NCBI RefSeq assembly: GCF_032191465.1 | Contig: NZ_JAQOUE010000001.1 | Location: 1,860,001-1,924,000, forward strand | Length of the DNA stretch: 64,000 nucleotides | Direction of reading: 5' to 3' | Origin: Candidatus Nitronereus thalassa | GTDB lineage: Bacteria; Nitrospirota; Nitrospiria; Nitrospirales; UBA8639 | Shown here: positions 25,618-36,600 of the stretch, in pieces | Position numbering within the stretch: position 1 is the stretch's first letter | How the letters are laid out: each line of letters starts with the position of its first letter | Position numbers and translations under genes: made by a program | The notes under the pieces: generated by a model | Told to the model about the DNA's origin: nothing | Database searches by the model: none | What the model saw: the letters and a program-made list of their open reading frames with translations, nothing else

Positions 25618-26826
25618 TTATCTGATCCCTCCCACCAGGCTCATCATGGGGAGGAAGATCGACACCGCGACGAAGCCGAGGAGCACGATGAGTCCAACCG
25701 TGACCAGAGGTTCGACTAACCCAAAGACGCGCTTCATGCGGCGGGGAATTTCTTCGTTGTAATAATCCGAGACATTGGCCATGGTTTGGCCCAATCGCCC
25801 GGATGACTCACCCACCGTGACCATCTGCAACACCATGGGAGGAAAGACCGAATATCGACTTAAGCAGGCACTCAACGTCTTGCCTTCGGAGACTCCCTTT
25901 TCAGTTTCAATGAGAGCTTTTTCCACGACCCGATTTCCCACCAACGACTGGCACAGCTTAAGGCAGCGTAAAATCGGCACCCCCGAGCGAAACAACACTC
26001 CGAAATTCTGGGCGAAGCGCGAAATGACTAACATGCGAACGACTTCTCCAAAAATGGGGAGTTTGAGCTTCAAGGCATCGAGTTGGTATCCGACTTCCGG
26101 AGAATTTCGACCTAATAACACCACAATGGGAATCAGCAGGAGGGCGGTTCCCCAATACATCCAGGTCGCCACTAGCAAGTCACTCGCATGCATGATCACG
26201 ATGGTGGGAAGGGGTAACGGCACTTTGAGGCTGACCAAGACCGTTGAAAACCGAGGGATCACAAACGTAAACAGGAGGATCATAAACAGGAATAGGCCGC
26301 CCAATACTAACGAGGGATAGATGGTCGCCTGCCGGACATCACCAATCATCCGATCCACCCATTCCAAATACCGTCGAAGCTCCCCAAAGGTGTCGGCTAA
26401 GGTTCCGCTTTCTTCCCCGGCCTGCACCAAATGGGCCATTTCTTCAGGAAAATAGGATGGGTGTTCTTTGAGCGCTTCATGGAGGGGCACTCCCGTCTCG
26501 ATCCGCTTCCATATCGCGAGCATGACTTTTTTGAATTGAGGATCGGTCGCCTGGTCCGCAAAGCCTTTAATCGCCGGAGAGACCTGCACGCCCGCGGAGA
26601 GAAGACTGTTCATATGAATGCCAAAGACAATCAGCAATTGCCGCTTGGCACGATTAAACCGTGTCTTTTTTTGTGCTCCCGCACCTGTCTTACTTTCCTT
26701 CGCCTCGACCAACCACAGTCCATTCCCTTCCAGTTGTGATTGCAGGGCTTCCATATTCGACGCCGACAAGAAGCCCTCCACCGGCTGGCCTTGGGCATCG
26801 ACGGCGCGATAGGCGAATTTAACCAT
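25618..26826 (-). CDS. mshG: GspF/PilC-family inner-membrane platform protein (MshG-like)
   Basis: 402 residues with two T2SSF domains and three membrane segments: ATIYPSLVLGGLFLFMILLF (about 170-190), WMYWGTALLLIPIVVLLG, and a C-terminal helix LVTVGLIVLLGFVAVSIF. The N-terminus FAYRAVDAQGQPVEGFLSA is the usual GspF/PilC opening, and VPLHEALKEHP and EAGEESGTLADT-like segments are conserved. It forms the platform that couples ATPase movement to pilin assembly. Its ATG overlaps the GspE-like stop by 8 bp. The pilus operon is interrupted immediately downstream by the four-helix gene and its arrays. Confidence 0.88.
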   Translation of the reverse strand: MVKFAYRAVDAQGQPVEGFLSASNMEALQSQLEGNGLWLVEAKESKTGAGAQKKTRFNRAKRQLLIVFGIHMNSLLSAGVQVSPAIKGFADQATDPQFKKVMLAIWKRIETGVPLHEALKEHPSYFPEEMAHLVQAGEESGTLADTFGELRRYLEWVDRMIGDVRQATIYPSLVLGGLFLFMILLFTFVIPRFSTVLVSLKVPLPLPTIVIMHASDLLVATWMYWGTALLLIPIVVLLGRNSPEVGYQLDALKLKLPIFGEVVRMLVISRFAQNFGVLFRSGVPILRCLKLCQSLVGNRVVEKALIETEKGVSEGKTLSACLSRYSVFPPMVLQMVTVGESSGRLGQTMANVSDYYNEEIPRRMKRVFGLVEPLVTVGLIVLLGFVAVSIFLPMMSLVGGIR

Positions 26827-28504
26827 GAATCACCCGCAGCACTTCTTCCACCGTGGTGACTCCGTTCAAGGCCTTATCAATGCCATCCTCGATCATCGTG
26901 CGCATCCCGGCTTCCTTGGCCAATCGTGCAATTTCCTTGAGATCCGGTCCGTGGAGTATCGCTTCGTGATACCGTTCATCGAACGCCAAAATTTCAAAAA
27001 TTCCAATTCTGCCTCGGTATCCGGATCCCCCACACAATTCACATCCCTTGCCCTCCCACAATCGTGGCGACATACCAGGGGGAACCTTTACTTCCGCAGC
27101 TTGGAGCACCAGCTCCGCATCGGGGCGCTCGCTTTTGCAATGGTCGCACAAACGCCGGATCAACCGTTGCCCGATAATGGCAATCAAGGAAGGTGGCAGA
27201 AGAAACGGCTCGACGCCCATATCCATGAGTCGTGGTAAGGCACCAATGGCATCGTTCGTATGCAGGGTGGAAAGCACCAAATGGCCGGTGAAGGCCGCGC
27301 GAATGGACAGCTCCGCCGTTTCGCGGTCACGGATTTCCCCGACCATGATGACATCGGGATCTTGACGAAGGAGAGCGCGCAATCCCACAGGAAAGGTCAT
27401 CCCGATATCCGAATTGATTTGGGTTTGGCGAACCAGGGGCAGCTCATATTCGATAGGATCTTCGAGAGTAAAGACACTGCGTTCTTCGGTATTGATCGCT
27501 TGGAGTCCCGTATATAACGTGGTGTTCTTTCCGCTTCCCGTCGGTCCAGTCACGAGCACAATCCCATGCGTACGCTTCATCGCCTGCTCAAATATCGTCT
27601 GATTGCGTTCAGACAGACCCAGGGCGACCATCTCATGCTTGACGCTTGATTTATCCAAAATCCGCATCACCACACTCTCTCCGAAACTGGTGGGGAGTGA
27701 GGAAATACGAAGGTCCACCGGCCGATGCCCTGCGGTAAAGGTAATATGTCCATCTTGCGGCAAGCGTTTTTCCGTGACATTGAGATTCGCCATGAGCTTG
27801 AACCGGGCAATCACCGGAGCTTGCAACTGCTTGGGCATAAGAACTTCTTGCCGCAGCACACCATCGACGCGTAATCGCACACGAAGAATTTTTTCGTCCG
27901 GCTCGATATGAATATCCGTGGCCCGATCTTTAATCGCGAGGGAAATAATCTGATTGCACAGACGAATCATCGGGGCTTCAATCCCCGATCCCTCTTCCAA
28001 TTGTTCGAGCCCCTGACGGAGAAGTTGGTCTACGGTTTCGTCGATGGTTCCGCTTTGTGCATAAAATTGGTCCACCGCATCTAACAAAGTCGTCAGTGGC
28101 GCTGATACCACATTGACGACCAGCCCGGTCTTCCGCTCCAGGGTATCCACGGCCACGACGTCCATGGTGTTCACCAGGGCCACGGTCAGAACATCCCCTA
28201 CCCGTTTAATGGGAAGCGTGGGTAGGCGTTTCGCCAATTCATAGGGCACGAGATCCAACACCTCACGCTCAACATAGACGTTGGCCAAATCGATGACGGC
28301 CGAGGCTGTTTGCTGGGCCAGAAAAGCGCTGAGTACATCCTGGGTAATAAACCCAAGATTGATCAGGGTTTCTCCAAGATGGCCCCCTAACCGCTGAAGT
28401 TCCCGGAGCGCGAGGCTGAGTTGATCCTCGGTGAGAAATCCGGCCTCTAATAGCCGTTGGCCTAGGGGTTTCGTTTTAGTTGGGGATGCTGTGTCGGTCG
28501 TCAC
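26819..28504 (-). CDS. mshE: GspE/PilB-family assembly ATPase with MshEN domain (MshE-like)
   Basis: 561 residues. The N-terminus carries two tandem c-di-GMP-binding-type motifs of MshEN domains (LGQRLLEAGFLTEDQLSLAL and LGETLINLGFITQDVLSAFL). The C-terminal ATPase has DIMVGEIRD-type Walker B (VIMVGEIRDRETAELSIRAA), His box LVLSTLHTNDA, and a tetracysteine zinc motif (CDHC...CELC). Walker A reads GPTGSGKNTTLY: residue 327, normally Ser or Thr, is Asn. It powers pilin polymerisation, and c-di-GMP binding would link it to the nearby GGDEF/EAL proteins. It lies between small prepilin genes and the GspF-like gene. Confidence 0.9.
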   Translation of the reverse strand: MTTDTASPTKTKPLGQRLLEAGFLTEDQLSLALRELQRLGGHLGETLINLGFITQDVLSAFLAQQTASAVIDLANVYVEREVLDLVPYELAKRLPTLPIKRVGDVLTVALVNTMDVVAVDTLERKTGLVVNVVSAPLTTLLDAVDQFYAQSGTIDETVDQLLRQGLEQLEEGSGIEAPMIRLCNQIISLAIKDRATDIHIEPDEKILRVRLRVDGVLRQEVLMPKQLQAPVIARFKLMANLNVTEKRLPQDGHITFTAGHRPVDLRISSLPTSFGESVVMRILDKSSVKHEMVALGLSERNQTIFEQAMKRTHGIVLVTGPTGSGKNTTLYTGLQAINTEERSVFTLEDPIEYELPLVRQTQINSDIGMTFPVGLRALLRQDPDVIMVGEIRDRETAELSIRAAFTGHLVLSTLHTNDAIGALPRLMDMGVEPFLLPPSLIAIIGQRLIRRLCDHCKSERPDAELVLQAAEVKVPPGMSPRLWEGKGCELCGGSGYRGRIGIFEILAFDERYHEAILHGPDLKEIARLAKEAGMRTMIEDGIDKALNGVTTVEEVLRVIHG

Positions 28505-28542
28505 GGGGAGAACTCCCGCGAAGGAATTAAGAAAAATACCAA

Positions 28543-29250
28543 CTATCGATGTGCAAGATAGAGATACAGGGTACTGGTCGCCGTGTCGTACTTCGCCCGA
28601 CCCCTGAGTTGTTTCGTGGCCGTCGTCGTGCCGATATCCCGATCCACAATAGAATCGAGACGATCAAAGTCTTCCGTACTGATACCCACCAACCGGTAAT
28701 AGGCCACATTGGCTCCAGTGGGGATATCGCTATTGCCATCATCACCTTTGAGGTCCCACCCCACGTTGGTCGCCGTGACGGCCGTTCCATAAGCCACGCC
28801 CGCGGCACAAGGCAGGTACATGGTCGTTCCCAATGCGGCTGGACTCGTGGTATCAAATTTTTCTAAATATGGCCCTCGAAATTTCGGCCACATGCCGGCG
28901 GCGGTGACCAGGGCATCGGACCGGGACAACGTCAATCGTGCAGCCAAAGAGGTGACTGTCGCACTATCTCCTGTGGCTTCAACAGTGGGCACCCCGGAAG
29001 CATCGAGCGGCAGCAGGGACCCGATGTCCCCATAATATTTCATCACGGCGGTCTCATAGGCTTTCACAGAAGCCGCCAAGGCATTCACTCTGGATTCCGC
29101 GATTACATCGAAAACCTTGGGTAAAACCAGCGCCGCGAGCACCGCCACCACGGCGAGCACCCCGATCATTTCGATCAGCGTGAACCCGCGCGAGTCATGC
29201 CCCATCAGACTCGGACTTCTCTCATCTATTTGAATTTTTTTCATGCGCAC
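28543..29250 (-). CDS. Small type IV prepilin-like protein
   Basis: The prepilin signature SRG|FTLIEMIGVLAVVAVLAALVLP has Glu5. The globular region is close to two other small prepilins in the window (AYETAVMKYYGDIGSLLPLD, GWDLKGDDGNSD, RLVGISTEDFDRLD). The leader is 22 residues from the ATG of MRMKKIQ or 6 residues from the later MGHDSRG (29205); both are plausible. It is probably a major or minor MSHA-type pilin. It lies directly upstream of the GspE-like gene and, unlike the large prepilins, has no repeat in its leader. Confidence 0.85.
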   Translation of the reverse strand: MRMKKIQIDERSPSLMGHDSRGFTLIEMIGVLAVVAVLAALVLPKVFDVIAESRVNALAASVKAYETAVMKYYGDIGSLLPLDASGVPTVEATGDSATVTSLAARLTLSRSDALVTAAGMWPKFRGPYLEKFDTTSPAALGTTMYLPCAAGVAYGTAVTATNVGWDLKGDDGNSDIPTGANVAYYRLVGISTEDFDRLDSIVDRDIGTTTATKQLRGRAKYDTATSTLYLYLAHR

Positions 29251-29396
29251 CAGTCACCGTCCTTGGCTTTGGTATCATTCTCGTTTCGGTTCACATTTGT
29301 TCGACCTTTAGCCATTCGGTTTTTATGCATGGCCAAGCCGAAAGTTGGAAATCATTCAATTCTTTATGGTGCTTGAAAAACGGTGACTCCTTGAAT

Positions 29397-30080
29397 CTAT
29401 CGATGCGCGAGATACAGATACAAAGTCCCACCGGACCCTGAATGCCATTTGGCCCTTCCGCGTACTTCCTTTTCCGCATCAGTGCCTCCCACATCGGCAT
29501 CCAACATCCGATCCAGTTCAAGGAAATCTTCCTCACCTAATCCTGTCAATCGAAAATATACGACATTGGCGCCCGTATTCAGATCGCTATTCCCATCGTC
29601 TCCCTTTAAATCCCACCCAAGGTTATTGCCGGTCACGGACGTGCCGTAGGACACCGCCGTCCTGGCAGGTATATACATGGCTGTACCAAGGCCAGGCGGG
29701 GAGGTCGTATCAAATTTTTCCAGATAGGGTCCATTGAACTTTGCCCAAAGATTGGCGCCCGTGTTGAGAGAATCGGAACTGGACAGAGTCAACCGGGCCG
29801 CCAGAGAACGCACGGTGGCACTGTCGCCGCTATTTTCCGTCTGCGGAACTCCGGATGCATTCAAGGGCAACACCGACCCAATATCCGTATAATATTTCGT
29901 GACCGCCGTTTCATAGGTTTTCACAGCCGCGCCCAACGCATCAATTTTTGACGATGCAATAATGTCGAACACCTTCGGAATAATCATCGCAGCCAGGACG
30001 GCGACCACCGCCAACACCCCGATCATTTCAATCAAAGTAAAGCCCTGATCTTTTTGGGATTGCCGCTTATTCAAATTCAT
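29397..30080 (-). CDS. Small type IV prepilin-like protein
   Basis: 227 residues from the ATG of MNLNKRQ, which has AAGGG upstream and gives a normal 13-residue leader ending KDQG|FTLIEMIGVLAVVAVLAAMI. The longer frame adds about 40 residues with no function. The globular part is paralogous to the next gene (TYETAVTKYYTDIGSVLPLN, GWDLKGDDGNSDLNTGAN). It is the first gene of the minus-strand pilus locus, diverged from a kinase gene, so its upstream gap should hold the operon promoter. Likely the structural pilin, though expression level cannot be read from sequence. Confidence 0.85.
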   Translation of the reverse strand: MNLNKRQSQKDQGFTLIEMIGVLAVVAVLAAMIIPKVFDIIASSKIDALGAAVKTYETAVTKYYTDIGSVLPLNASGVPQTENSGDSATVRSLAARLTLSSSDSLNTGANLWAKFNGPYLEKFDTTSPPGLGTAMYIPARTAVSYGTSVTGNNLGWDLKGDDGNSDLNTGANVVYFRLTGLGEEDFLELDRMLDADVGGTDAEKEVRGRAKWHSGSGGTLYLYLAHR

Positions 30081-30500
30081 AACGTTCTGACCCTTTTCAA
30101 TATTGACCCACAATGAGACTCGATGTACTTCATCCCTGGCTACTTCGGTCACCTGAGGAAAAATATTAATAGTTCTATAGATTTTTGTTCCGTTTATTGC
30201 TTGCACTCAACCCCTTTTCCCCTTTGGCCTTTTCCCCGTGGATTTGGGGACTTACGTTCCCGGACTTGTCCGACCAGACTCCTGGCCCTCTTCCTGCCGT
30301 CAATAAAGAAACCTTTAAAAAATCCCGACAACACACCAGAAATATATTTATTCATACAATCCATGGAACAAACGAACGATGGTGGCTTCCCCTAGCTCCA
30401 CAGGGACACCTACGGAGGGAATTCTTACGCGTATTTATTCAGTACTGGCGGCAAGCTACGTGAATGCTCATTATGAAAAAGTGGTGGAATATCTCTGCCC
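30081..30500. other. Divergent intergenic region between pilin and kinase genes
   Basis: 420 bp without a supported gene. It must hold promoters for the leftward pilus operon and the rightward kinase. I see no sigma-54 -24/-12 element and no heptamer array. The only open frames lack ribosome-binding sites or family features. Confidence 0.5.
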
Positions 30501-33500
30501 ATGATCACACCATTCAAAAATTTCTCTCTCCGTCACAAACTTCTCAGCATTATCATGGTGACATGCAGCGGGGCATTAATCCTGGCCTGTGCTGTGATTG
30601 TCCTGTATGACCTTTTGCTCTATCGAGAGGATCTGTCACAGCAGCTCTCGGTTGAAGCTGACATCATTGGTGCCAACAGCACCTCGGCCCTACAACAGCA
30701 GGACACCGATGCCGCTTCCAAAACGTTACAGACTCTTCGATATCAACCCAGCATCATTAAGGCCGCCATGTATGCCCAAGATGGATCTTTGGTCGCCACC
30801 TATTATCCTACACTCCACGATTCCTCAATTTCCCTCTTATCCACTGAGGTAAAAGATTTTCAATTTCTGACCCTGGATCTTGTTCGAGAAATTATTCACG
30901 AGGGAGAACGCGTCGGAACGATTTATCTTCAGGCAAGTTTAGAACCTGCCTTTGAACGTTGGATCGCGTTTGGCACGATTGTCATGGGCATTATCTTTGC
31001 CTCCTGTCTCTTTGCCTTTCTCCTTTCCAATCGGTTACAGGCACTGATCTCCGCCCCCATCCTGCGACTCACCAAGTTAGCCCACCAAATCTCCACGGAA
31101 AAAAACTATTCCCTTCGTGAGCAAAAGGACAGCCAAGACGAAATTGGCACGTTGATTGATGGCGTGAATGACATGTTGGACCAAATCCAACATCGAGACC
31201 GGCAATTACAGGATCACCAAGAGGCTCTGGAAGACCTCGTGGCTCAACGCACCTCGGAACTCGAACGTTTACACCGACAAGTAGAATTGATTTTGAAAAC
31301 GGCAGGAGAGGGCATTATTGGGCTGAACAACCAGGGGGAAATCACGTTTGCGAATCCCGCAGCTTCGTACATGTTGCAATGGCCACCCGAAGAATTACAG
31401 GGCCAAGACCTCCACCACATCGTCCATGAACACTCTGCCAACGATACACCTTGCGCTCAACCGGATTGTCAACTCCATCAAGTCACCAAGGAAACGACCC
31501 TGTCATCTGAAGGACATGACGTCTTTTGGCGAAAAGATGGCACTCCGTTTCCCGTGGAATATCTGAGTGCGCCTATTCGTGATTCCGACAGTCTCGTCAT
31601 CGGCATGGTGATGACCATCCGGGACATCACAGAACAAAAGCGATTTGAGGCGGCACTCTTTGAGGCTATGCAAAAGGCCGAACAAGCCAATCATGCCAAA
31701 TCGCGATTTCTCGCCAACATGAGCCACGAAATTCGTACACCAATGAACGGCCTCTTGGGCATGTCTGAACTTTTACTCCAATCCACCCAAACGCCAAAGC
31801 AGCGGCAATTTACCGAATCCCTGCATCGGTCAGGACAGCATTTACTCGGCATCATTAATGATATCTTGGACTTTTCCAAAATCGAGGCTCAAAAACTTGA
31901 ATTGGAAACCATCGACTTTTCTCTTCATCAAACCATTGAAGATACCGTACAATTGTTTGCAGAACCCGCTCAAAAAAAAGAGCTTGAACTCATTTGCCAT
32001 ATTGAGCCAACGGTTCCCAATGCCGTGCAGGGCGACCCTGGGCGAATTCGACAAATTCTCACCAACCTCGTTGGCAACGCCATCAAATTCACCGCTTCTG
32101 GAGAAATATACGTACATGCTTCGCTTCACCACACCGAAGGAGAGACTCTGGAAATTCAATTTGAAGTCGAGGATACCGGCATGGGCATTCCCGATGAAGC
32201 CCAATCCCGAATCTTTGACTCTTTCTCCCAGGCCGACGGTTCAACCACCCGAAAGTTTGGCGGAACTGGCCTGGGCCTGACAATTGCGAAACAACTCGTG
32301 GAACTCATGGGCGGCCACATCTCTGTTATGAGCCATGAAGGGAGAGGCACCACTTTTCTATTTACGATCACTCTATACCAGGGAACCTCTCAAACTTTGG
32401 CAGATCAGAGTTCTTGCTCGCTCGAAGGCCTCAGAGTACTTTTAATTGAAGACAACCATCGGGCCCAATTGGCTTTTCAGGATATGGCCTCTTTATGGGG
32501 TGTTCATGCAGAATCAGCCTCAAGTGGCGAACGAGTCCTCGACCGTTTGCACCAGTCCCCAACTCTGCCCCACTTATTTGCCGGGATTTTCATTGACGAC
32601 ACTCTTCCGGATCTTGACAGTATTGCTTTGGCGAAACAGATCAAATCTCTTCCCTCCCTTTCAGACATCCCACTCGTCCTTCTGACTCCTTGGCACACAT
32701 CGGAGGAATACCTTCACCAAGCTTCACTCGCTGGCCTCCACCGACAAATGCTCAAACCTATTCGTCAGCAGGATCTGTATGAACAGTTTCGAGCATTGAG
32801 AGAACACTCACCCTCCTTGGTCGACTCAGCTATAAATTTCACTCCTCCTGAGAATCACACCTCATTGTCTTCAGCTTCTATCCTGTTGGCGGAAGATCAT
32901 GAGGTCAACCAAGAAATCGTTAAAGCCATGGCTGACCGTTTGGGCTGTCAACTGGAGATTGTCAATAACGGCGTGGAGGCCGTGAAAGCCCTCTCCCGCA
33001 AAGCGTTCGACCTCGTCCTCATGGACTGGCAAATGCCAGAACTCGATGGGCTTGCTGCGACGTTGGAAATCCGGGAACAAGGCGTCGAGGCACGACACCA
33101 ATCCCATTTACCTATTATTGCCATCACGGCCCATACCTCTGCACAAGATCGACAGACCTGCTTGGAGGCCGGTACGGATGATGTCCTGCCCAAACCCTTT
33201 TCCCTTGACCAACTACAAAACAAATTACGTCAATGGTTACCGCCATCACTAGCAAACGGAAATTCGTTTCAGCAGGAACAGAATAGGCCTCCTTCATCTG
33301 GTCACTCGTCGCAGGCTTCGCCGATGGAGGGAGAGGTATTAGATGAATCAGCACTTGCTCGAATTCGAAACCTACAACAGCCCAACACCCCAAATCTTGT
33401 CGGGAAAGTACTCACACAATTTTTGACACATTCGCCGAAACTTTTAGCCGATCTCCAGGACGGCCTTCAGACCGCAGACTCGTCCTTGCTCCTTCAGGCC

Positions 33501-33692
33501 TCCCACGCTCTAAAATCCAGCAGCGCCAATATCGGAGCCCTGCGATTGTCGGGAAAATGCAAAGCCTTAGAGCAACTTGTCCGGTCCTCTCACACCATCA
33601 TGGAAACAGAATCGATGCTCAAAGAGATTCGGCTGGAATTCGAAACCGTACAACCGATCTTGGCTGCCCGGGTCACAAAGGAAACTGTATGA
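30501..33692 (+). CDS. Hybrid sensor histidine kinase (periplasmic sensor-HAMP-PAS-HisKA-HATPase-REC-REC-HPt)
   Basis: 1063 residues. Two membrane helices (about 12-35 and 152-175) flank a periplasmic sensor of roughly 115 residues. HAMP (about 176-240), a coiled coil and one PAS domain follow. HisKA has ANMSHEIRTPMNG with His near 406; the HATPase has EDTGMGIP and GGTGLGLTIA. The first receiver has LLIEDN but weaker later motifs. The second has ILLAEDHEVNQ, LVLMDWQMPELDG and LPKPF. A C-terminal HPt has ASHALKSSS near 1002. Its second-receiver loop is short (11-12 residues), the normal form against which the repeat-enlarged loops of the other two kinases can be judged. Its stop overlaps the next start as ATGA. 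Confidence 0.9.
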   Translation: MITPFKNFSLRHKLLSIIMVTCSGALILACAVIVLYDLLLYREDLSQQLSVEADIIGANSTSALQQQDTDAASKTLQTLRYQPSIIKAAMYAQDGSLVATYYPTLHDSSISLLSTEVKDFQFLTLDLVREIIHEGERVGTIYLQASLEPAFERWIAFGTIVMGIIFASCLFAFLLSNRLQALISAPILRLTKLAHQISTEKNYSLREQKDSQDEIGTLIDGVNDMLDQIQHRDRQLQDHQEALEDLVAQRTSELERLHRQVELILKTAGEGIIGLNNQGEITFANPAASYMLQWPPEELQGQDLHHIVHEHSANDTPCAQPDCQLHQVTKETTLSSEGHDVFWRKDGTPFPVEYLSAPIRDSDSLVIGMVMTIRDITEQKRFEAALFEAMQKAEQANHAKSRFLANMSHEIRTPMNGLLGMSELLLQSTQTPKQRQFTESLHRSGQHLLGIINDILDFSKIEAQKLELETIDFSLHQTIEDTVQLFAEPAQKKELELICHIEPTVPNAVQGDPGRIRQILTNLVGNAIKFTASGEIYVHASLHHTEGETLEIQFEVEDTGMGIPDEAQSRIFDSFSQADGSTTRKFGGTGLGLTIAKQLVELMGGHISVMSHEGRGTTFLFTITLYQGTSQTLADQSSCSLEGLRVLLIEDNHRAQLAFQDMASLWGVHAESASSGERVLDRLHQSPTLPHLFAGIFIDDTLPDLDSIALAKQIKSLPSLSDIPLVLLTPWHTSEEYLHQASLAGLHRQMLKPIRQQDLYEQFRALREHSPSLVDSAINFTPPENHTSLSSASILLAEDHEVNQEIVKAMADRLGCQLEIVNNGVEAVKALSRKAFDLVLMDWQMPELDGLAATLEIREQGVEARHQSHLPIIAITAHTSAQDRQTCLEAGTDDVLPKPFSLDQLQNKLRQWLPPSLANGNSFQQEQNRPPSSGHSSQASPMEGEVLDESALARIRNLQQPNTPNLVGKVLTQFLTHSPKLLADLQDGLQTADSSLLLQASHALKSSSANIGALRLSGKCKALEQLVRSSHTIMETESMLKEIRLEFETVQPILAARVTKETV

Positions 33693-36600
33693 ACATTTCA
33701 TCTTCCCAGTTTGCACGCTCCGTGATTCTCGTTGCGGATGATGATCCCACGATTCGTCTTCTTGTCAGTGAAGCCTTGGGTGGAGTGGGCTACCAAGTCG
33801 AAGAAGCGGAGGATGGCAACCAAGCCCTGGCCATCTTGGGTGTAATGAAAGCCGACCTCATCCTTCTGGATGTGACCATGCCCGGTAAGTCAGGATTTGA
33901 AGTCTGCGAGGCCTTACGCCGCATTCCAGGGTATGAACAAATACCGGTGCTCATGGCAACAGGGCATGATGATGTTGAGTCCATCAGAAAAGCATTTGAA
34001 GTCGGCGCCTCAGATTTTCTCACCAAACCTATTAACTGGGAACTCCTTCCCCATCGAATTAACTTCTTGATTCGGGCTCACCGGGATGAAAAAGAGCGCA
34101 AGCGCGCTCAAGAAGAAATCCTCCGCCTGAATCACCAAACACAGTTGCTTCTAAACTCGGCTGGGGAAGGCATTTGTGGCTTAGACACCTCTGGACGAAT
34201 CACATTCATGAATACATCGGCTTCCCAATTGCTCGGGTATGAGCAGGGCGAACTTCTGAGTGAACCCATCCATAAGCTGTTGTCCCAGACCATGGAGCTT
34301 TCCCACCCTCATGACCTTTCCACCATACCCATCTATCTTCCTCTGGTGGACCAAAGAATCCACCGAAGCTCAGAGGAAATCTTTTTCAGGAAAGATCATA
34401 CTCCATTGATGGTCGAATACGTCTGCACGCCCACGAAACTCGGCGATCAGATTACCGGAGCCGTTGTGGTCTTTCGAGATATCAGCGCCAAAAGCGCCAT
34501 GGAGCGCCGGGAACGGGCCCATTATACGATCACCAGAATTCTGGCCGAATGCCCGAATGCTGATGAAGCGCTTCCTCGCATTGTGGAATCCATTTGTCAC
34601 ATTTTGAACTGGGATTTGGGCATTATCTGGAAAGCCAGCCAGGACAAATCGTTTTTAACGTTTTTGGATGCTCGGTCGCCTTCGTCACCACAATTCGTCT
34701 CGTTCATTGACCACTGCCAACACACCTCCATTCCCCTCGGCATGGGTTTAGCCGGACAGGTGTGGGCCTCGGGAAATCCAGAGTGGGTTGAAGAACTCCA
34801 CGCCGCGAAGGGTTTCCTCGAATGGGAATCCTTCGACCATTCAGAACTCACTAGTGCGTTTGGTTTTCCGATCATGGCGGGAAAATCCATCGTGGCCATC
34901 ATGGAGTTTTTTAGTCGAACCCCTCAAAAAATTGATGAGGATTTATTGGCCTTATTTCAAGCCGTGGGCAGTCAAGTCGGCCACTTGCTAGATAGGAAAC
35001 AAGCCGTCGATGCCCTTCGAGAAAGTCAAAATCAACTGATTCAAGCCCAAAAGATTGCCCAACTTGGTTACTGGCAATGGGATTTAAGCTCCTCCACCTT
35101 CCATATTTCAGAGGAAACCCGCCGATTACTTGGCGAAACCTTTACCAGCTTCACCGGCACCCATGAAGAATTTGTCCAAGCCATTCACCCCAATGATCGT
35201 GAAGACCGCAACCAAACCATTCAACAGGCCCTGAATGCCCGAACATCCTATAGCCTGGAGTACCGACTCGTGGGTGAAGAGGGCCAAGAACGAATCATTT
35301 CCGAATTAGGCGAACTGATTCTCGATGATCTCGGGAGACCCATTCAAATCACCGGTGTCATTCAAGACATTACCGAACGCAAATACAAAGAATATCAAAT
35401 TCACACCCTCGCGCATTACGACACGCTCACGAATCTTCCGAATCGGCTGATGTTTCACACGTTACTGGAGCAATCTCTCGCCACCAGCCAGCGACAGAAT
35501 CAACCCCTGGCTATCTTGCTGCTGAACATCGATCGGTTTACGCGCATTAATGAAACCCTGGGATATCGCACCGGAGACCTGCTCCTCCAGGAAATTGGGA
35601 AACGATTACTTCGATCAATTCGCCGGACTGATGCGGTAGCCCGACATAACGAAACCGACTCCTCGACGACGATTTCCCGATTTGGGGGTGATGAGTTTAC
35701 TATTCTGCTCACCAGTTTCAAATCGGTGGAAAACGCCGCCAAGGTTGCCCGACGTGTGATTGCCCGACTGGCCCAACCCTTTCACATTGGAAGCCAAGAG
35801 ATCTTTATCACCACTAGCATTGGGATCAGCCTTTATCCCAACGATGGCAACAACGAGGAAACGCTCCTCCAAAATGCCCAAGTCGCGCTCCAACATGCCA
35901 AAGACAATGGTCGCAATATCAGCCATTATTTTTCACCAAACATGAATGCGTCTTCCTCCGCCAAGCTCACCATGGAAAGTAATTTACATAAGGCCATCGA
36001 ACGGTCGGAGTTTCTCCTCTACTATCAACCGCAAATTGATATTCAAGAAAGACAGATCGTGGGAGTGGAAGCCCTGATTCGTTGGCAGCATCCGGAACTC
36101 GGCATCGTATCGCCGGGAGATTTTATTCCGTTGGCCGAAGAATCTGGACTGATTAAATCCATCGGAGAATGGGCCTTACACACCGCCTGCCAGCAACACC
36201 AACGATGGCAGGAACAAGGCCTTCCTCCCATCCGTATCGGGGTCAACCTCTCCAGTTTGCAATTTCGAGATCAGGATTGGGTCATGACCATTGACAAGGT
36301 TCTGAAAGAAGGTCTGCTCGACCCACGCTATCTTGAACTTGAGCTGACCGAAGGAATTGTCATGCGAGACGTGGAAGAAACCATGAACACCCTCCACTAC
36401 CTGAAAAAGTTGGGCATCAAATTAGCCATTGATGATTTTGGCACCGGATATTCTTCGCTGAGTTATCTTAAACGCTTGCCACTCGATACGATTAAAATTG
36501 ACCAGGCCTTCATTAAAGACCTCACCACCAACGAACAGGATGCGTCGATCACCAAAGCCATTATCGCCTTAGGCCACAGCCTGGATCTTCGGGTCATCGC

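Noticed and set aside
33557-33688. Longer start for the GGDEF-EAL protein
   Set aside because: It lies within the kinase HPt codons in another frame; the ATGA overlap gives a natural start.
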